Shown here one piece after another: positions 1-9,326 of a stretch of 64,000 bases of DNA. The DNA comes from Niabella sp. GTDB taxonomy: Bacteria; Bacteroidota; Bacteroidia; Chitinophagales; Chitinophagaceae. The notes beneath the pieces were generated by a model. It did not search any database. It saw only the letters and a list, made by a program, of their open reading frames with translations, and was not told where the DNA came from. The translations under genes and the position numbers were made by a program. The stretch spans positions 620,001 to 684,000 of the forward strand of contig JAGIAT010000001.1 of NCBI GenBank assembly GCA_017744715.1. Reading direction: 5' to 3'. The first letter of the stretch is position 1; each line of letters begins with the position of its first letter.

Positions 1-2876
1 ATGCTTAAACGGCCGAGGCCCGGGCTATTGCGTGTGGGATAAACCCGGTTTGAAAGAAAAATATATACAATATTGTATTTGGGATCTACCCATACGCAGG
101 TGCCGGTAAAGCCGGTATGGCCATAGGTTTGCTGGGATGCATACCTGCTGGGATAAGGGTCGTTGCTGGTTGCATGATCTTTTTCCGGTTTGTCGAACCC
201 ATATGCCCGGCGGCTGATGGCACTGTGATAGCCGGTAAAGTACTGGATGGTTTCCCATCTCAGAAACCGCTGGCCGTTCAGCTCTCCGCCATTCAGCAGC
301 ATCTGGTACAGTTTGCCCAGGTCGTAGGCATCGGAGAACAGGCCGGCATGCCCCGCCACACCACCACCCAGCGCGGCGCCTTCGTCATGCACCGTTCCCC
401 AGATCAACTGGTTGCGGAAACCGGTTTCATTTTCCGTAGGCATAATGCGGTTTAACGGAAAACGCTCCAGCGGATGATAGCCGGTAGTGGTCATATGCAT
501 CGGCTCATAAAACGTTTTTTGTACATAGGTTTCCAGGGGCATGTTGGAGAGGGTTTCCACAATTTTGCCCAGGAACCAGAAGTCATTATCGCTGTAAATA
601 TATTTTTTACCGGGTGCTTCTACCGGGCTTTCCAGGATCGTTTTCCATACCGTGTCTTTGTAATCATTACGGATGTAAAGGTTCCGGGCTACCTGGGTGG
701 TAAAGCCTTCCGTAGCCACATCCCGGTACAGCTCCGGCCGCACCGTTCCGTCCGGGTTCAGGGTCTGTTTATAAAATGGAATAAAGGGCACCATCCCCGC
801 CTGGTGCAGGATGATATCTTCCAGGGTTAGTTTGGCCTTGCTGGTTTTTTTGGTCCAGGGAAGATAATCTTCCAGTTTTTTTTTCAGATCGATCTTGCCT
901 TCTTCATACAGTTTCATAACGGAAACGGTGGTAGCCGAAACCTTGGTAACAGAAGCCAGGTCAAAAATGCTGTTCAGTGCCGTAGGTCCCAAAGAATCGT
1001 AGGCATAATTGCCAAAGGCTTTGTGGTATACGATCTGGCCATCTTTAGCGGCGAGTACCACGCAGCCGGGATAGGCTTTTTTTTTGATGCCTTCCTCAGC
1101 AATCGAGTCAACTGCCGCAAACCGTACATCACCAATGGGCTCCATATAACTTACATCGGAACCTTTCTGAATAACACCGGTACCGTATTTCCAGTTGCAA
1201 ACCGTTACAGGCAACGTACCGGAGGCATTGAACCGGGAAGCCAGCCAGTCTGCTGCCACGTTCTGAAAAACAGCATCGTCTTCATAGGCGCCTACCAGCG
1301 ATTTGGCCATACAGAAGCTTCCCAGGGATAAAGGGTTGCCAAAAACAAGCGTTACCGCATTGTTCTGGTTCAGCTGCTGCCAGTTTTGAAGCGCCGTTTG
1401 CGAAATGCCGAAATTGCTGCTGCCTTTTCGGAGGGCCACATTATGAAAACCCAGGATCACCGCATCGTATTTACCCGCCAGTACTTTTTTTACAACGGTG
1501 CCGCCCTGGCCTGCTGCATCTTTATACCGGATATAATAAACGTCTGCATCCAGGTCCTGTTTCAGTCGTTGCGCCAACGCCGTAGACCCGTCGTCATTAA
1601 AGCCTACATAGGCTACTTTTTTACCGGTTAACGGGCGTGCAAAAAAATCATTCCGGAAACCGTCCGGGTTAATGAGCTTTACAACGGTCAGTGCCTGGCG
1701 CGCTATTTTTTCGCGTACCTGGTTGGTGGCTTCGTTCAGATCTTCTGTAAGATGACTGGTGTTTACCGGATCCAGGTGATACAGTCCCAGGTTATATTTG
1801 GCAAGCAGGACGCGTTTTACTTTTGCTTCCAGTTCTTTCCAGTTCAGCCGTTTCTTTTTGATGGCTTCGTTCACTGCTTTAATGGTACCAGGAACACTTT
1901 CCGGAAGACAAAGCATGTCATTACCGGCGATGAGCGCTTCAACAGCAATGGTACCGCCTGGGAAGTATTTGGCAACTCCTTTCATCTCCAGCGCATCGGT
2001 AAAGGTAAGGCCCCTGAATCCGAGCTGATCACGCAACAGGCCGGTAACGGCATTTTTAGAAATGGAGGTTCCGCGGTGTGCCGTGTTATCGATGGCCGGT
2101 ACAAACAAATGGCCGATCATTACACTTTGCACACCTGCTTTGATCAGCTCTTTAAAAGGATACAATTCCAGTTCCTGCAATTGGTCCATCGTTTTATTGA
2201 TCACCGGCAGGTCCAGGTGCGAGTCTACTGCTACATCTCCATGCCCCGGGAAGTGTTTGGCACTGGCCATGATGCCGGCGTCCTGCATCCCCCGCATATA
2301 AGCTACCCCCATCCGGGCTACTTTATACTTGTCTTCTCCAAATGAGCGAAACCCGATCACCGGATTGTTGGGATTGTTGTTGATATCCACAACAGGAGCG
2401 TAGTTTACATGTACGCCCAGGCGCTTATGCTGCCGCCCTACTGCCAGTCCCATTTCATAGGCAAGCGTTGTATCGGCAACAGCGCCTACAGTCATCTGGT
2501 AAGGGAATTTGATAACGCTGTCTAAACGCATTCCTAAACCGTATTCCCCGTCAATGGTAATCATCAGCGGCGTTTTTGCCAGTTGCTGATAATAATTGGT
2601 GAGGTTTGCCTGGCGGATGGGGCCACCCTGGAAAAAACAAAGGGCGCCTACATTGTATTGCTTTACATCATTAGCCACCTTGGCAACATGATCTGCTCCG
2701 AGATTGGAGTGTGCCCTTACAATGATCAGCTGAGCAATGCGCTGATCCTTGCTCAGGCTTTTATATACGCTGTCTACCCATTTGTTTGCAGAGAGATTGC
2801 TGTGGTATTGGGCATGGATCGATTGATACGTGAAAAGAACCAATACCCATAGTGCATACAATCTTTTATTTTTCAT
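1..2876 (-). CDS. GH3 beta-N-acetylglucosaminidase fused to a serine beta-lactamase-fold domain (C-terminus beyond window)
   Basis: 958 codons are visible; the frame is still open at base 1, so the C-terminal end is missing. Residues 1-22 look like a Sec signal ending SIHA-Q. A GH3 catalytic domain follows (about 30-370), with the NagZ-type loop KHFPGHGD near residue 207 and a probable nucleophile Asp in TDALEM near 294. The second half is a class C beta-lactamase/PBP-fold domain with SVTK (SxxK) near 642, YSDN near 760 and HTG near 920. This fusion is known in Bacteroidota. The GH3 half would remove beta-1,4-linked GlcNAc, plausibly from muropeptides in the periplasm; the partner domain may be a peptidase, esterase or amidase. 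A -7 box TAAATTTG (complement at 2907-2914) lies 30 nt before the ATG. Family call is secure, substrate inferred. Confidence 0.9.
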   Translation of the reverse strand, partial: MKNKRLYALWVLVLFTYQSIHAQYHSNLSANKWVDSVYKSLSKDQRIAQLIIVRAHSNLGADHVAKVANDVKQYNVGALCFFQGGPIRQANLTNYYQQLAKTPLMITIDGEYGLGMRLDSVIKFPYQMTVGAVADTTLAYEMGLAVGRQHKRLGVHVNYAPVVDINNNPNNPVIGFRSFGEDKYKVARMGVAYMRGMQDAGIMASAKHFPGHGDVAVDSHLDLPVINKTMDQLQELELYPFKELIKAGVQSVMIGHLFVPAIDNTAHRGTSISKNAVTGLLRDQLGFRGLTFTDALEMKGVAKYFPGGTIAVEALIAGNDMLCLPESVPGTIKAVNEAIKKKRLNWKELEAKVKRVLLAKYNLGLYHLDPVNTSHLTEDLNEATNQVREKIARQALTVVKLINPDGFRNDFFARPLTGKKVAYVGFNDDGSTALAQRLKQDLDADVYYIRYKDAAGQGGTVVKKVLAGKYDAVILGFHNVALRKGSSNFGISQTALQNWQQLNQNNAVTLVFGNPLSLGSFCMAKSLVGAYEDDAVFQNVAADWLASRFNASGTLPVTVCNWKYGTGVIQKGSDVSYMEPIGDVRFAAVDSIAEEGIKKKAYPGCVVLAAKDGQIVYHKAFGNYAYDSLGPTALNSIFDLASVTKVSATTVSVMKLYEEGKIDLKKKLEDYLPWTKKTSKAKLTLEDIILHQAGMVPFIPFYKQTLNPDGTVRPELYRDVATEGFTTQVARNLYIRNDYKDTVWKTILESPVEAPGKKYIYSDNDFWFLGKIVETLSNMPLETYVQKTFYEPMHMTTTGYHPLERFPLNRIMPTENETGFRNQLIWGTVHDEGAALGGGVAGHAGLFSDAYDLGKLYQMLLNGGELNGQRFLRWETIQYFTGYHSAISRRAYGFDKPEKDHATSNDPYPSRYASQQTYGHTGFTGTCVWVDPKYNIVYIFLSNRVYPTRNSPGLGRLS

Positions 2877-2999
2877 GCGTTGCCATTTTTCAGTTACAGA
2901 TGGTTGCAAATTTAGGGTAATTGCGTATGCAAAGGGGCAAATTTGAGGCTGGGCCTGTATTTGCGGGTTTTTGCGGGGCGCTTGTCCATGGCGGATTTC

Positions 3000-5402
3000 T
3001 TATTGTACGCGTATCCGTTTTTGTGCGAAGATCAGGCTGCCATCGGCTGCTATTCCCTGTATGGTAAGCAGGTAAGCTCCTTTAAGATCGGCTGTAAAAA
3101 AAGAACAATCCAGTTTTCCGGTGTCGTTGGTATACACCAGGGGTTTCCAGTAAATGGTGCTCATCATTTCTTCTGTATCTTGTTTCCGGAGGGTACTATC
3201 CATGCCATAAAATTCGCGGGCCTGGTATATTAAGTAATCTGTATTGACAACAGGGCCGTTGTTGCAACCCTGGTATACAACCCTCTGGGGAATATTGTTT
3301 GCATTGGTCATATAGGTACGCCCCAATACTGGTTTTTGAAAAGGGTAGGGATGGTTAATGCAGTTTAATACGCCATACTGGCAAACATAGTCGCCACATT
3401 CATTGGATCCATAGGCGCTGAAATTTTTCCGGGAACTTACAACCACCGTCTCCAGTGTTTTACCCCGTTCCTGCTTATTCATATCATTCAGCAGATCCTC
3501 TTCGAAATCCGTCTTCACAACGGGCGGATCAAAGGTCTGATTGCGGGCTGCATCGGCGGTAAGTTTTGTCAGGCTGTCGGTAATTTTATATTGAAAGCCT
3601 TCTTTGTTTTGCCCCATTACCTTTATAAATAATTTTCTTCCGTCTTTGATGAGCAGATCGCGTTCATCCAGCAGGAAATTACCTTCTGCATCGGCATCGC
3701 CCATACCCAGGTTGCCGTCTTTGATCAATACCAGTTGTTCCGGCTTTTTTACTTTTTTTTCAAACCGGAGCAGTTGACCTCTTACTGCTGATTTTACAAT
3801 CGTTGCCGTATCGCCGCTGATCTGTTGCAGCTGCTGCCATCGATAGCGCCGCCAGCCTTTCAGCAGGAGTGCTTCCTCCAGCAGCGGCTTGTTATCCATC
3901 AGCCGTCCCTGTTGATGATACAGGGTAATATCCCTGAGTTCATTTTCCAGATAGTATACGCTTTCAAGATCCTTCTGCAGATCGCCTGAGAGCCTGTTCA
4001 TAGCCACGCAGCTCACCGTTAGGGCAGCAGGCACCGGTTGGTGGGCACTGCTGCTAACCTGTACAGTGGTGTGTACGCTGTCTCTGGTACCGAAGCTGTC
4101 CTTATTAAGTACAAGGTCAATATGCGCCTTTTGAGGATATCGTGCAAAAATCAGCCGCTCGGCCAGCGGGCGTGCCTGCTCATCGAACAGGGTGATGGTG
4201 TAAATACCCTTTATTTCTTTGATCGGCATCAAAATATTGGAAACGTTCTTTACGGCAATCACCGGGGTGCCAATGGCAGTGGTTGCATTGTGCAGGGTGA
4301 TGTAAATATTACGCGGCGTATTGCTTTGTACGGCTATCTGTACCGTATCATCCACCACGGCCTCGGGTATTTTTATAACCACTCCTTCATCCAGGGCAGG
4401 GGGAAGATCAATATAATAATTCCGGTTTTTCCAAACGGCTTTCAGGGAATAGCGGGAGCCCTTTTGCGGCCGGAAGGAGAAGGTACCAATCCCATCAGCA
4501 TTGATGGATACCGGAACAAGCGTATTCTCATCCCGCTGAAGGGTGGCCGTAACCGGCACCGGATTGCCCGCAACCCGGGCTTCGCAGAGCACGCGGCTTT
4601 CCAGCCCGTAAACGAGATCGCCGCCCTCCGGATAAAACCGTATATGCAGCGTATCTTCATTTTTTTCCGCCGCTGGCATTTTTATATTCAGGGCATAGGC
4701 TTCATCATTAAAATGGGTTGTTGTGTACAGGGTATGGTTTCCACGGCGGATTTCTTTTTTATCAATATAGATCAGGCCCTTTCCTAATTTATTTAATTCA
4801 ATGCGCCGCGGTTTTTGCCCGTTCAGCTGATAGGTAAACGTTGCTCCCGGCATCAGTTGTTTATACACCGTGGGAATCAGGGCAATGCTTACCCCGATCT
4901 TATCTGCCGTATTTAAACTGTCGGGCAGGGTAAGCGCGGTGGTATAACTGAGTGCTATATTGGTTTTGACAGCAACGGGAAGGCTGTATGCCCCGATGGG
5001 CTGGTTGTTGTGCAACAGGTTAGTGCTGAAAATAACATGATGGGCGCCCGGCATCGTGCTGTCCGGAACCAGGAAATTGCCGGCTGAAAAATCGTTACGG
5101 ATGGGGAATTTTTTTTGCAGAAGTATTTTATTGGTTACATCATCTACCCAGGTGGCGATCAATACCGAAGCGGTGTCTTTTACGGATCCGGATTGCGAAA
5201 AGAGATAGGCCGCAAACCACAGCATTTCATTTTTGGCATATACATTCTTGTCGGAAACAACGATCAGCGTTTGACGGGGTTTTTCAATATTGTATGCATC
5301 CAGCCTGGTTTGAAGCAATGCCGCAATGTCCGGCTGCAACTGGGCAGATGCAGCAAAAGCGGGAAGCAGCAGCATCAGTAGTATAATAGCATGGCGAAGC
5401 AT
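3000..5402 (-). CDS. large secreted MG2/plug-like surface protein
   Basis: 800 aa with a clear Sec signal (MLRHAIILLMLLLPAFAASA). The N-terminal part has the pattern of an alpha-2-macroglobulin MG2-type domain (RQTLIVVSDKNVYAKNEMLWF, about 40-60). The C-terminal part carries a TonB-plug-like stretch (LETVVVSSR) and ends in a beta-sandwich pattern (YWKPLVYTNDTGKLDCSFF, then YLLTIQGIAADG). This matches a family of 800-900 aa Bacteroidota proteins usually annotated as MG2 or plug-domain proteins; they lack a full beta-barrel, so it is not a transporter by itself. Its start lies 16 bp after the response-regulator stop, so it is probably the last gene of the gldH-kinase-regulator operon. Function unknown; a surface or periplasmic role is inferred. 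Confidence 0.75.
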   Translation of the reverse strand: MLRHAIILLMLLLPAFAASAQLQPDIAALLQTRLDAYNIEKPRQTLIVVSDKNVYAKNEMLWFAAYLFSQSGSVKDTASVLIATWVDDVTNKILLQKKFPIRNDFSAGNFLVPDSTMPGAHHVIFSTNLLHNNQPIGAYSLPVAVKTNIALSYTTALTLPDSLNTADKIGVSIALIPTVYKQLMPGATFTYQLNGQKPRRIELNKLGKGLIYIDKKEIRRGNHTLYTTTHFNDEAYALNIKMPAAEKNEDTLHIRFYPEGGDLVYGLESRVLCEARVAGNPVPVTATLQRDENTLVPVSINADGIGTFSFRPQKGSRYSLKAVWKNRNYYIDLPPALDEGVVIKIPEAVVDDTVQIAVQSNTPRNIYITLHNATTAIGTPVIAVKNVSNILMPIKEIKGIYTITLFDEQARPLAERLIFARYPQKAHIDLVLNKDSFGTRDSVHTTVQVSSSAHQPVPAALTVSCVAMNRLSGDLQKDLESVYYLENELRDITLYHQQGRLMDNKPLLEEALLLKGWRRYRWQQLQQISGDTATIVKSAVRGQLLRFEKKVKKPEQLVLIKDGNLGMGDADAEGNFLLDERDLLIKDGRKLFIKVMGQNKEGFQYKITDSLTKLTADAARNQTFDPPVVKTDFEEDLLNDMNKQERGKTLETVVVSSRKNFSAYGSNECGDYVCQYGVLNCINHPYPFQKPVLGRTYMTNANNIPQRVVYQGCNNGPVVNTDYLIYQAREFYGMDSTLRKQDTEEMMSTIYWKPLVYTNDTGKLDCSFFTADLKGAYLLTIQGIAADGSLIFAQKRIRVQ

Positions 5403-5418
5403 ACCACAAAATACAGAA

Positions 5419-6126
5419 CTATTCTGTATACTTATATCCTACGCCTCTTACGGAATGAAAAAATTTGGGATTGCGGCTGTCCTTTTCAAAATACTTTCGA
5501 AAGTTGAGAATGAAATTGTCGATGGTGCGGGTAGTAGGGTATACATTATACCCCCATACGGCTTGCAGGATCTTTTCCCGGGGCACCACCTCGTTTTTGT
5601 TTTCGATCAGGAGCTTTAACAGCATGGCTTCCTTCTTGCTCAGCTGGATCTTGCCGGCATACTTGGTTACCGCTTCCTGGGCCTTGAAATCGATGATATT
5701 GTCTCCAAAAGTATACGTATTGCCTACGGTACTTTTATCCTGGAGTTTCTGGTTTTTATTAATCAGCTTTTGGATCCGCAGCAGCAGCTCTTCCAGGTTA
5801 AAGGGTTTGGTAAGGTAGTCATCTGCGCCTTTTTTCAGTCCCAGTACCTTGTCGTTGCTGGTATTTTTGGCGCTCAGCATCAGGATGGGCACTTCATTGT
5901 TGCCCAGGCGGATGGTTTCTGCTACTGCAATGCCATCCATCTCCGGCAGCATGATATCCAATATAACCAGGTCGAAGTATTCGTTTTTTATGGCTTCTAT
6001 GGCCTGTACGCCGTCAAAAGCAGAAGTAACGGCATAGCCTTCCAGTTCAAGATTTAATTTTAATGCTTCGTGAAGGTTCTCTTCATCTTCCACCAATAGT
6101 ATAGTAGCCGTTTTGTCTCCGTTCAT
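5419..6126 (-). CDS. OmpR/PhoB-family response regulator
   Basis: 235 aa. Receiver domain about 8-120 with acidic pair E13/D14, phospho-acceptor D57 (in LVILDIMLPEMDG) and the conserved Lys in YLTKPF. A winged-helix DNA-binding domain follows (about 135-233) with the recognition-helix pattern TRTIDNFILNFRKYFE and C-terminal hairpin VRGVGYKY. It sits 24 bp downstream of its histidine kinase and just upstream of the MG2-like gene, so kinase and regulator form a pair and the surface-protein gene may be a target or part of the same unit. The stimulus is not visible. Confidence 0.95.
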   Translation of the reverse strand: MNGDKTATILLVEDEENLHEALKLNLELEGYAVTSAFDGVQAIEAIKNEYFDLVILDIMLPEMDGIAVAETIRLGNNEVPILMLSAKNTSNDKVLGLKKGADDYLTKPFNLEELLLRIQKLINKNQKLQDKSTVGNTYTFGDNIIDFKAQEAVTKYAGKIQLSKKEAMLLKLLIENKNEVVPREKILQAVWGYNVYPTTRTIDNFILNFRKYFEKDSRNPKFFHSVRGVGYKYTE

Positions 6127-6150
6127 AATTTATTGTCTTTTATCGAACTA

Positions 6151-7140
6151 CTAAGTATAAAACTTAACCGCAAAAGTACTCCCGTTCGGCTCATGATTTG
6201 TCACTGAAATGTCTGCATTGTGATCTTTGGCTATTTTATCACATAAATAAAGTCCCAGCCCGGTACCTTGTTTCTTCCGGGTAGACTCATTACCGATGCG
6301 GTAAAATTTTGTAAAGATCTTTTTCTTTTCTTCTTCCGGGATGCCCGGGCCTTCATCGGTTACCGAAACCACAACAGCCTGCGGTTGTTTGCTCAGGCGG
6401 ATAAAAACAGCACCATCCTTCGGGCTGTATTTAAGCGCATTTTCAATGAGGTTATTGATCAGGATCTGCAGCAGCAGGGGATCGCCTTTTATATCTGCAT
6501 CCGGATCAATGGCCGCTTCGAAGCGGCGGTCGTGGAACCGTTTTTCAAACTCTGCAACCCGGTCGGCCAGCAGGGTGGAAAGATCCAGGTCTTCCCTGCT
6601 GATCTTCTGTCCCTGGCCTTCCAGCTGCGCAGATACCAGGATATTATTGGTAAGGAAATGAAGCCTGGCGGTTTCTTCAAGGGTCATACCAATCAGCTTC
6701 CGTCGCCTGTTTTCATCCAGGTTGTGTTTCAGCAGGGTTTCAAGGTTGAGGGTTGCTACCGCGATGGGCGTCTTTAACTCATGGGTTACCGCCATGGTAA
6801 AGTTCTGCTGCTGCTGCTGCAGGCGGGCCTGCTGGGTAATGTACCGGTAAATAAAAAGGGCTCCTACCAGGATCAGCCCCAGAAATACAATGCCTTCCCC
6901 CGCATATTTGATGCGGTTGCGCCGGTACTCATCCTGCAGACGGCTGAACTGTTCCCGGTAATGCGCTGTGTGCGCATCGGGCTCAGCAATATTTAAATGT
7001 TCCACTTTCGACTGGTAAAGCCGGTTGTTCTGCTGCTCCAGGGAAATGAACCACCAAACCAGTGCTGCCAGGATATATACCACCAGCGAATAGAATAAAA
7101 TCGTTGCTTTCCTCGAATATCGCCTCCGCTTTTGTTCCAT
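6151..7140 (-). CDS. membrane sensor histidine kinase
   Basis: 329 aa from the ATG at 7140. The frame is open further upstream to 7185, but that would overlap the end of gldH; the 7140 start lies 4 bp after the gldH stop and gives a normal N-terminus (MEQKRRRYSRK, then a membrane segment). Two transmembrane helices (about 12-32 and 82-99) flank a short periplasmic segment of about 50 residues. HisKA: AVTHELKTP with His120. HATPase_c: N box LIENALKYS, G1 DEGPGIP, G2 GTGLGLYL. The small sensing region is too short for a known ligand-binding fold. It would phosphorylate the adjacent OmpR-type regulator. Confidence 0.93.
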   Translation of the reverse strand: MEQKRRRYSRKATILFYSLVVYILAALVWWFISLEQQNNRLYQSKVEHLNIAEPDAHTAHYREQFSRLQDEYRRNRIKYAGEGIVFLGLILVGALFIYRYITQQARLQQQQQNFTMAVTHELKTPIAVATLNLETLLKHNLDENRRRKLIGMTLEETARLHFLTNNILVSAQLEGQGQKISREDLDLSTLLADRVAEFEKRFHDRRFEAAIDPDADIKGDPLLLQILINNLIENALKYSPKDGAVFIRLSKQPQAVVVSVTDEGPGIPEEEKKKIFTKFYRIGNESTRKKQGTGLGLYLCDKIAKDHNADISVTNHEPNGSTFAVKFYT

Positions 7141-7144
7141 GGCA

Positions 7145-7618
7145 TTACCGGTTTTCTGTGGTTTTTTCGATACCGATACCGGCATTTAGCATAAAGAGCA
7201 GGGGATCGTCTTTCATCAGCTGGGTGATGGCGAACCGGTACCGGTTCTTCTTTAAAACAAGGGGGATGTTTAAACGGATCCGGTGATCGTACAGGTCATC
7301 AATATTACTGCCGCCCCATTTTCCCGAAGGCGTTACCAGCGAAGCATTTACCCGGAAGGTAGAAAGGGGATGGCCGGTAGTATCTTTAATGGAAATGGAG
7401 GCTACCAGGTTGTTATACCGGTACTGCTGGGTATGACGCAGGATCAGGTAAAGCTGATAGGTGGCGGAGTCGGCTACATCCAGCTCAATGACCGCGGGGC
7501 TTTTTTTTCTCCATTCATGCCGTGGGATATCTGCTACCCGCTCTCTTACCTCAACGTGTTTGCAGGAGAAAACAAAGCCGGCGGATATAAGAAGTATAAC
7601 AGGAACGAACCGATTCAT
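7145..7618 (-). CDS. gldH: gliding motility lipoprotein GldH
   Basis: 157 aa from the ATG at 7618. The open frame reaches 7657, but the 7618 start gives a correct lipoprotein signal (MNRFVPVILLISAGFVFSC) with lipobox FVFS-C. The rest follows the GldH pattern: HEWRKKSPAVIELD, TYQLYLILRHTQQYRYNNL, GKWGGSNIDDLYDHRIRL and ITQLMKDD. In Flavobacterium GldH is an outer-membrane-associated lipoprotein of the gliding/type IX secretion machinery. Here it is first in an apparent operon with a two-component system. A promoter with TACATTTG 15 nt before the ATG supports this start. Gene identity rests on these family motifs. Confidence 0.85.
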   Translation of the reverse strand: MNRFVPVILLISAGFVFSCKHVEVRERVADIPRHEWRKKSPAVIELDVADSATYQLYLILRHTQQYRYNNLVASISIKDTTGHPLSTFRVNASLVTPSGKWGGSNIDDLYDHRIRLNIPLVLKKNRYRFAITQLMKDDPLLFMLNAGIGIEKTTENR

Positions 7619-7633
7619 CAGGGTGCATTTTTG

Positions 7634-7667
7634 CAAATGTACTATTATACAGGGCATCTGCCGTCAA
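7634..7667 (-). promoter_or_regulatory. gldH operon promoter
   Basis: Read on the minus strand: TTG (complement at 7665-7667), 23 nt spacer, then TACATTTG (complement at 7634-7641), matching the Bacteroidota sigma-A pattern TTG-N19-23-TAnnTTTG. The -7 box ends 15 nt before the gldH ATG at 7618. Confidence 0.55.
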
Positions 7668-7897
7668 CGGATATAGCGGCCCGCGTTTTTTAAGTATGCG
7701 GGATGCTGCTGATGCAGCCAATGCGTATATATAATTAAAGGTGCCGGGTGCTTAATAAGGCACGGGTGCTTGCGTGGCCTGCCGGCCGGGATGCAGGAGA
7801 TAAACCGTCCGGTGCCGCGGACTATTTAAACGGCGGCATTTTAACACCTGTGTATACGTAACCCTGTACCCGGCAAACGGCATCCTTCGGATGTTGG

Positions 7898-8773
7898 TTA
7901 CAGTACATTTAATACCTGCTCTTTTGCTTTTTCCAGCTCATCCTTCATCATCACCACCAGTTTTTGAATGGAAGCATGATAGGCCTTGGACCCGGTGGTG
8001 TTGATCTCCCTTCCTACTTCCTGGAGTATGAAGGAAAGTTTTTTCCCCTTAATGTCGGAATCTTCCTTAACGGTTTGCATGAAATAGTCACAATGGTTTT
8101 TTAACCGCACCAGCTCCTCGGTGATATCGATCTTTTCAATATAATAGATCAGCTCCTGCTCAAGCCGGTTGGTGTCAAAATTGTCTTTTCCTACTTTTTC
8201 TTCCAGCAACTTTACAATGCCTTCCCGGATCATTTCCTTGCGGGAAGGATCCAGCTTTTCTACTTCGGCCTGGAGCTCCTCGATGTTCCGGATACGGCTG
8301 GTAAGTTCGTCTTCCAGGATCCGTCCTTCATTGGCGCGGTGCTGGTTCAGATCGGCAATGGCGGCCTTTACCAGTTCAATAAAAACAGCGGCATCTTCAT
8401 CGGACAGGGTTTCACTGGTTGGTGTAATCACTTCCGGAAGTTTGATAAGGGCGTTCAGGATATTGGACGTATCGATATTCAGCTCGCGCGAAAGTGCAGC
8501 AAGGGAATGATAATAGGCTTTGGCAAGATCGGTGTTGATGGTTACAGGTTTTGCATCTCCGGTATCCTTCAGGCTGATGCTGCATTCCACACTACCCCGG
8601 CTCAATCCTTCGGCCAGTGTTTTGCGGATATTGAATTCCTGCGACTTCAGCAATGCAGGTAGTCTTAACGACAGATCAAACTGTTTACCATTGAGCGATT
8701 TGATGTCTACAAGAAAGGTTTTATTGCCAATCGTTTTTTCAGCACGGCCAAAGCCCGTCATTGATTTGAACAT
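7898..8773 (-). CDS. yicC: YicC/YloC-family endoribonuclease
   Basis: 291 aa, the usual length. It begins MFKSMTGFGRAE, the family hallmark, and has the DUF1732 C-terminal block (NRLEQELIYYIEKIDITEELVRLKNHCDYF, then SDIKGKKLSFILQEVGREINTTGSKA). Members are cytoplasmic endoribonucleases linked to RNA turnover (E. coli YicC). In many genomes the gene precedes gmk; here it stands alone, with 279 bp to gldH. A TATCTTTA box (complement at 8787-8794) lies 13 nt before the ATG. Confidence 0.93.
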   Translation of the reverse strand: MFKSMTGFGRAEKTIGNKTFLVDIKSLNGKQFDLSLRLPALLKSQEFNIRKTLAEGLSRGSVECSISLKDTGDAKPVTINTDLAKAYYHSLAALSRELNIDTSNILNALIKLPEVITPTSETLSDEDAAVFIELVKAAIADLNQHRANEGRILEDELTSRIRNIEELQAEVEKLDPSRKEMIREGIVKLLEEKVGKDNFDTNRLEQELIYYIEKIDITEELVRLKNHCDYFMQTVKEDSDIKGKKLSFILQEVGREINTTGSKAYHASIQKLVVMMKDELEKAKEQVLNVL

Positions 8774-8863
8774 AGCGTGATTTTTGTAAAGATAATTATT
8801 CGCTGCATCTCTTTTTAAAAATAAAAAGAAGCTGCCGGCGGGGGGGATGCTTCCTTCTTTGCA

Positions 8864-8893
8864 TAAAAAAATCCCTTCGAAAGGGAAGGGATT
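8864..8893 (-). terminator. intrinsic terminator with no annotated gene upstream
   Basis: On the minus strand AATCCCTT (8886-8893) and AAGGGATT (8870-8877) form an 8-bp stem with an 8-nt loop, followed directly by a run of seven T. It would end a minus-strand transcript that starts in the gap before it, where no coding gene is seen. Confidence 0.55.
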
Positions 8894-9282
8894 ATTTTAT
8901 AAAGATGGGTTAGTAAGTATGAGAAACAAAATTTCTCACCACAATATTAATTATTATTTTGTCGATATAAAAATTATTTAGTACAAATTTTATTCACATT
9001 TTAAAATGGCCTGTGGATATGTAGCACCCGTTTAAGGATGATGACAGCGTCTTATAAAAATCAGGAAGGGCAACGTGTACTTGTTTTGTTGTTTGTGATA
9101 AGGCTGAAACATTGATGAATAAAGGGTTTCAACAGATTGGATTTTTTTATACAGTTTATAAAGGTTGCAGTTTGGAAGATTAGGTGATGAAGAAACAGCT
9201 GCTGATTTTGCATGATACAAGTGCATAAAAATCTTTCGGAACGGCGCGGGAAATTTTCAGGAATGTGAAAAACTTTGATGTT

Positions 9283-9315
9283 TTGTATGGGAACAAAGAG
9301 TTACGCCTACCTTTG
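9283..9315 (+). promoter_or_regulatory. lpxD promoter
   Basis: TTG at 9283-9285, 22-nt spacer, TACCTTTG at 9308-9315: a full match to the Bacteroidota TTG / TAnnTTTG pattern. The box ends 11 nt before the ATG at 9327, so the transcript would have almost no leader. Confidence 0.6.
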
Positions 9316-9326
9316 AAAAAAAAGAT

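Larger units (their letters stand above)
8774..9326. other. 553-bp intergenic region between divergent yicC and lpxD
   Basis: No convincing gene. It contains the -7 box of yicC (8787-8794), a terminator-like hairpin read on the minus strand (8864-8893), a second small hairpin TGAGAAA-caaaa-TTTCTCA at about 8920-8938, a very AT-rich block (about 8940-9005), and the lpxD promoter (9283-9315). A terminator in a divergent gap with no minus-strand gene before it is odd; see findings. Confidence 0.6.

Noticed and set aside
4038..4787. 249-codon plus-strand frame opposite the MG2-like gene
   Set aside because: It is the antisense shadow of a clear coding gene, with no family motifs.
8806..8860. Second minus-strand terminator upstream of yicC
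   Set aside because: The stem is only 5 bp with a 16-nt loop; too weak, although a T-rich tail follows.
9032..9226. 64-aa minus-strand frame in the yicC-lpxD gap
   Set aside because: No protein-like composition or ribosome site, and it overlaps the region next to the lpxD promoter; likely a chance frame.
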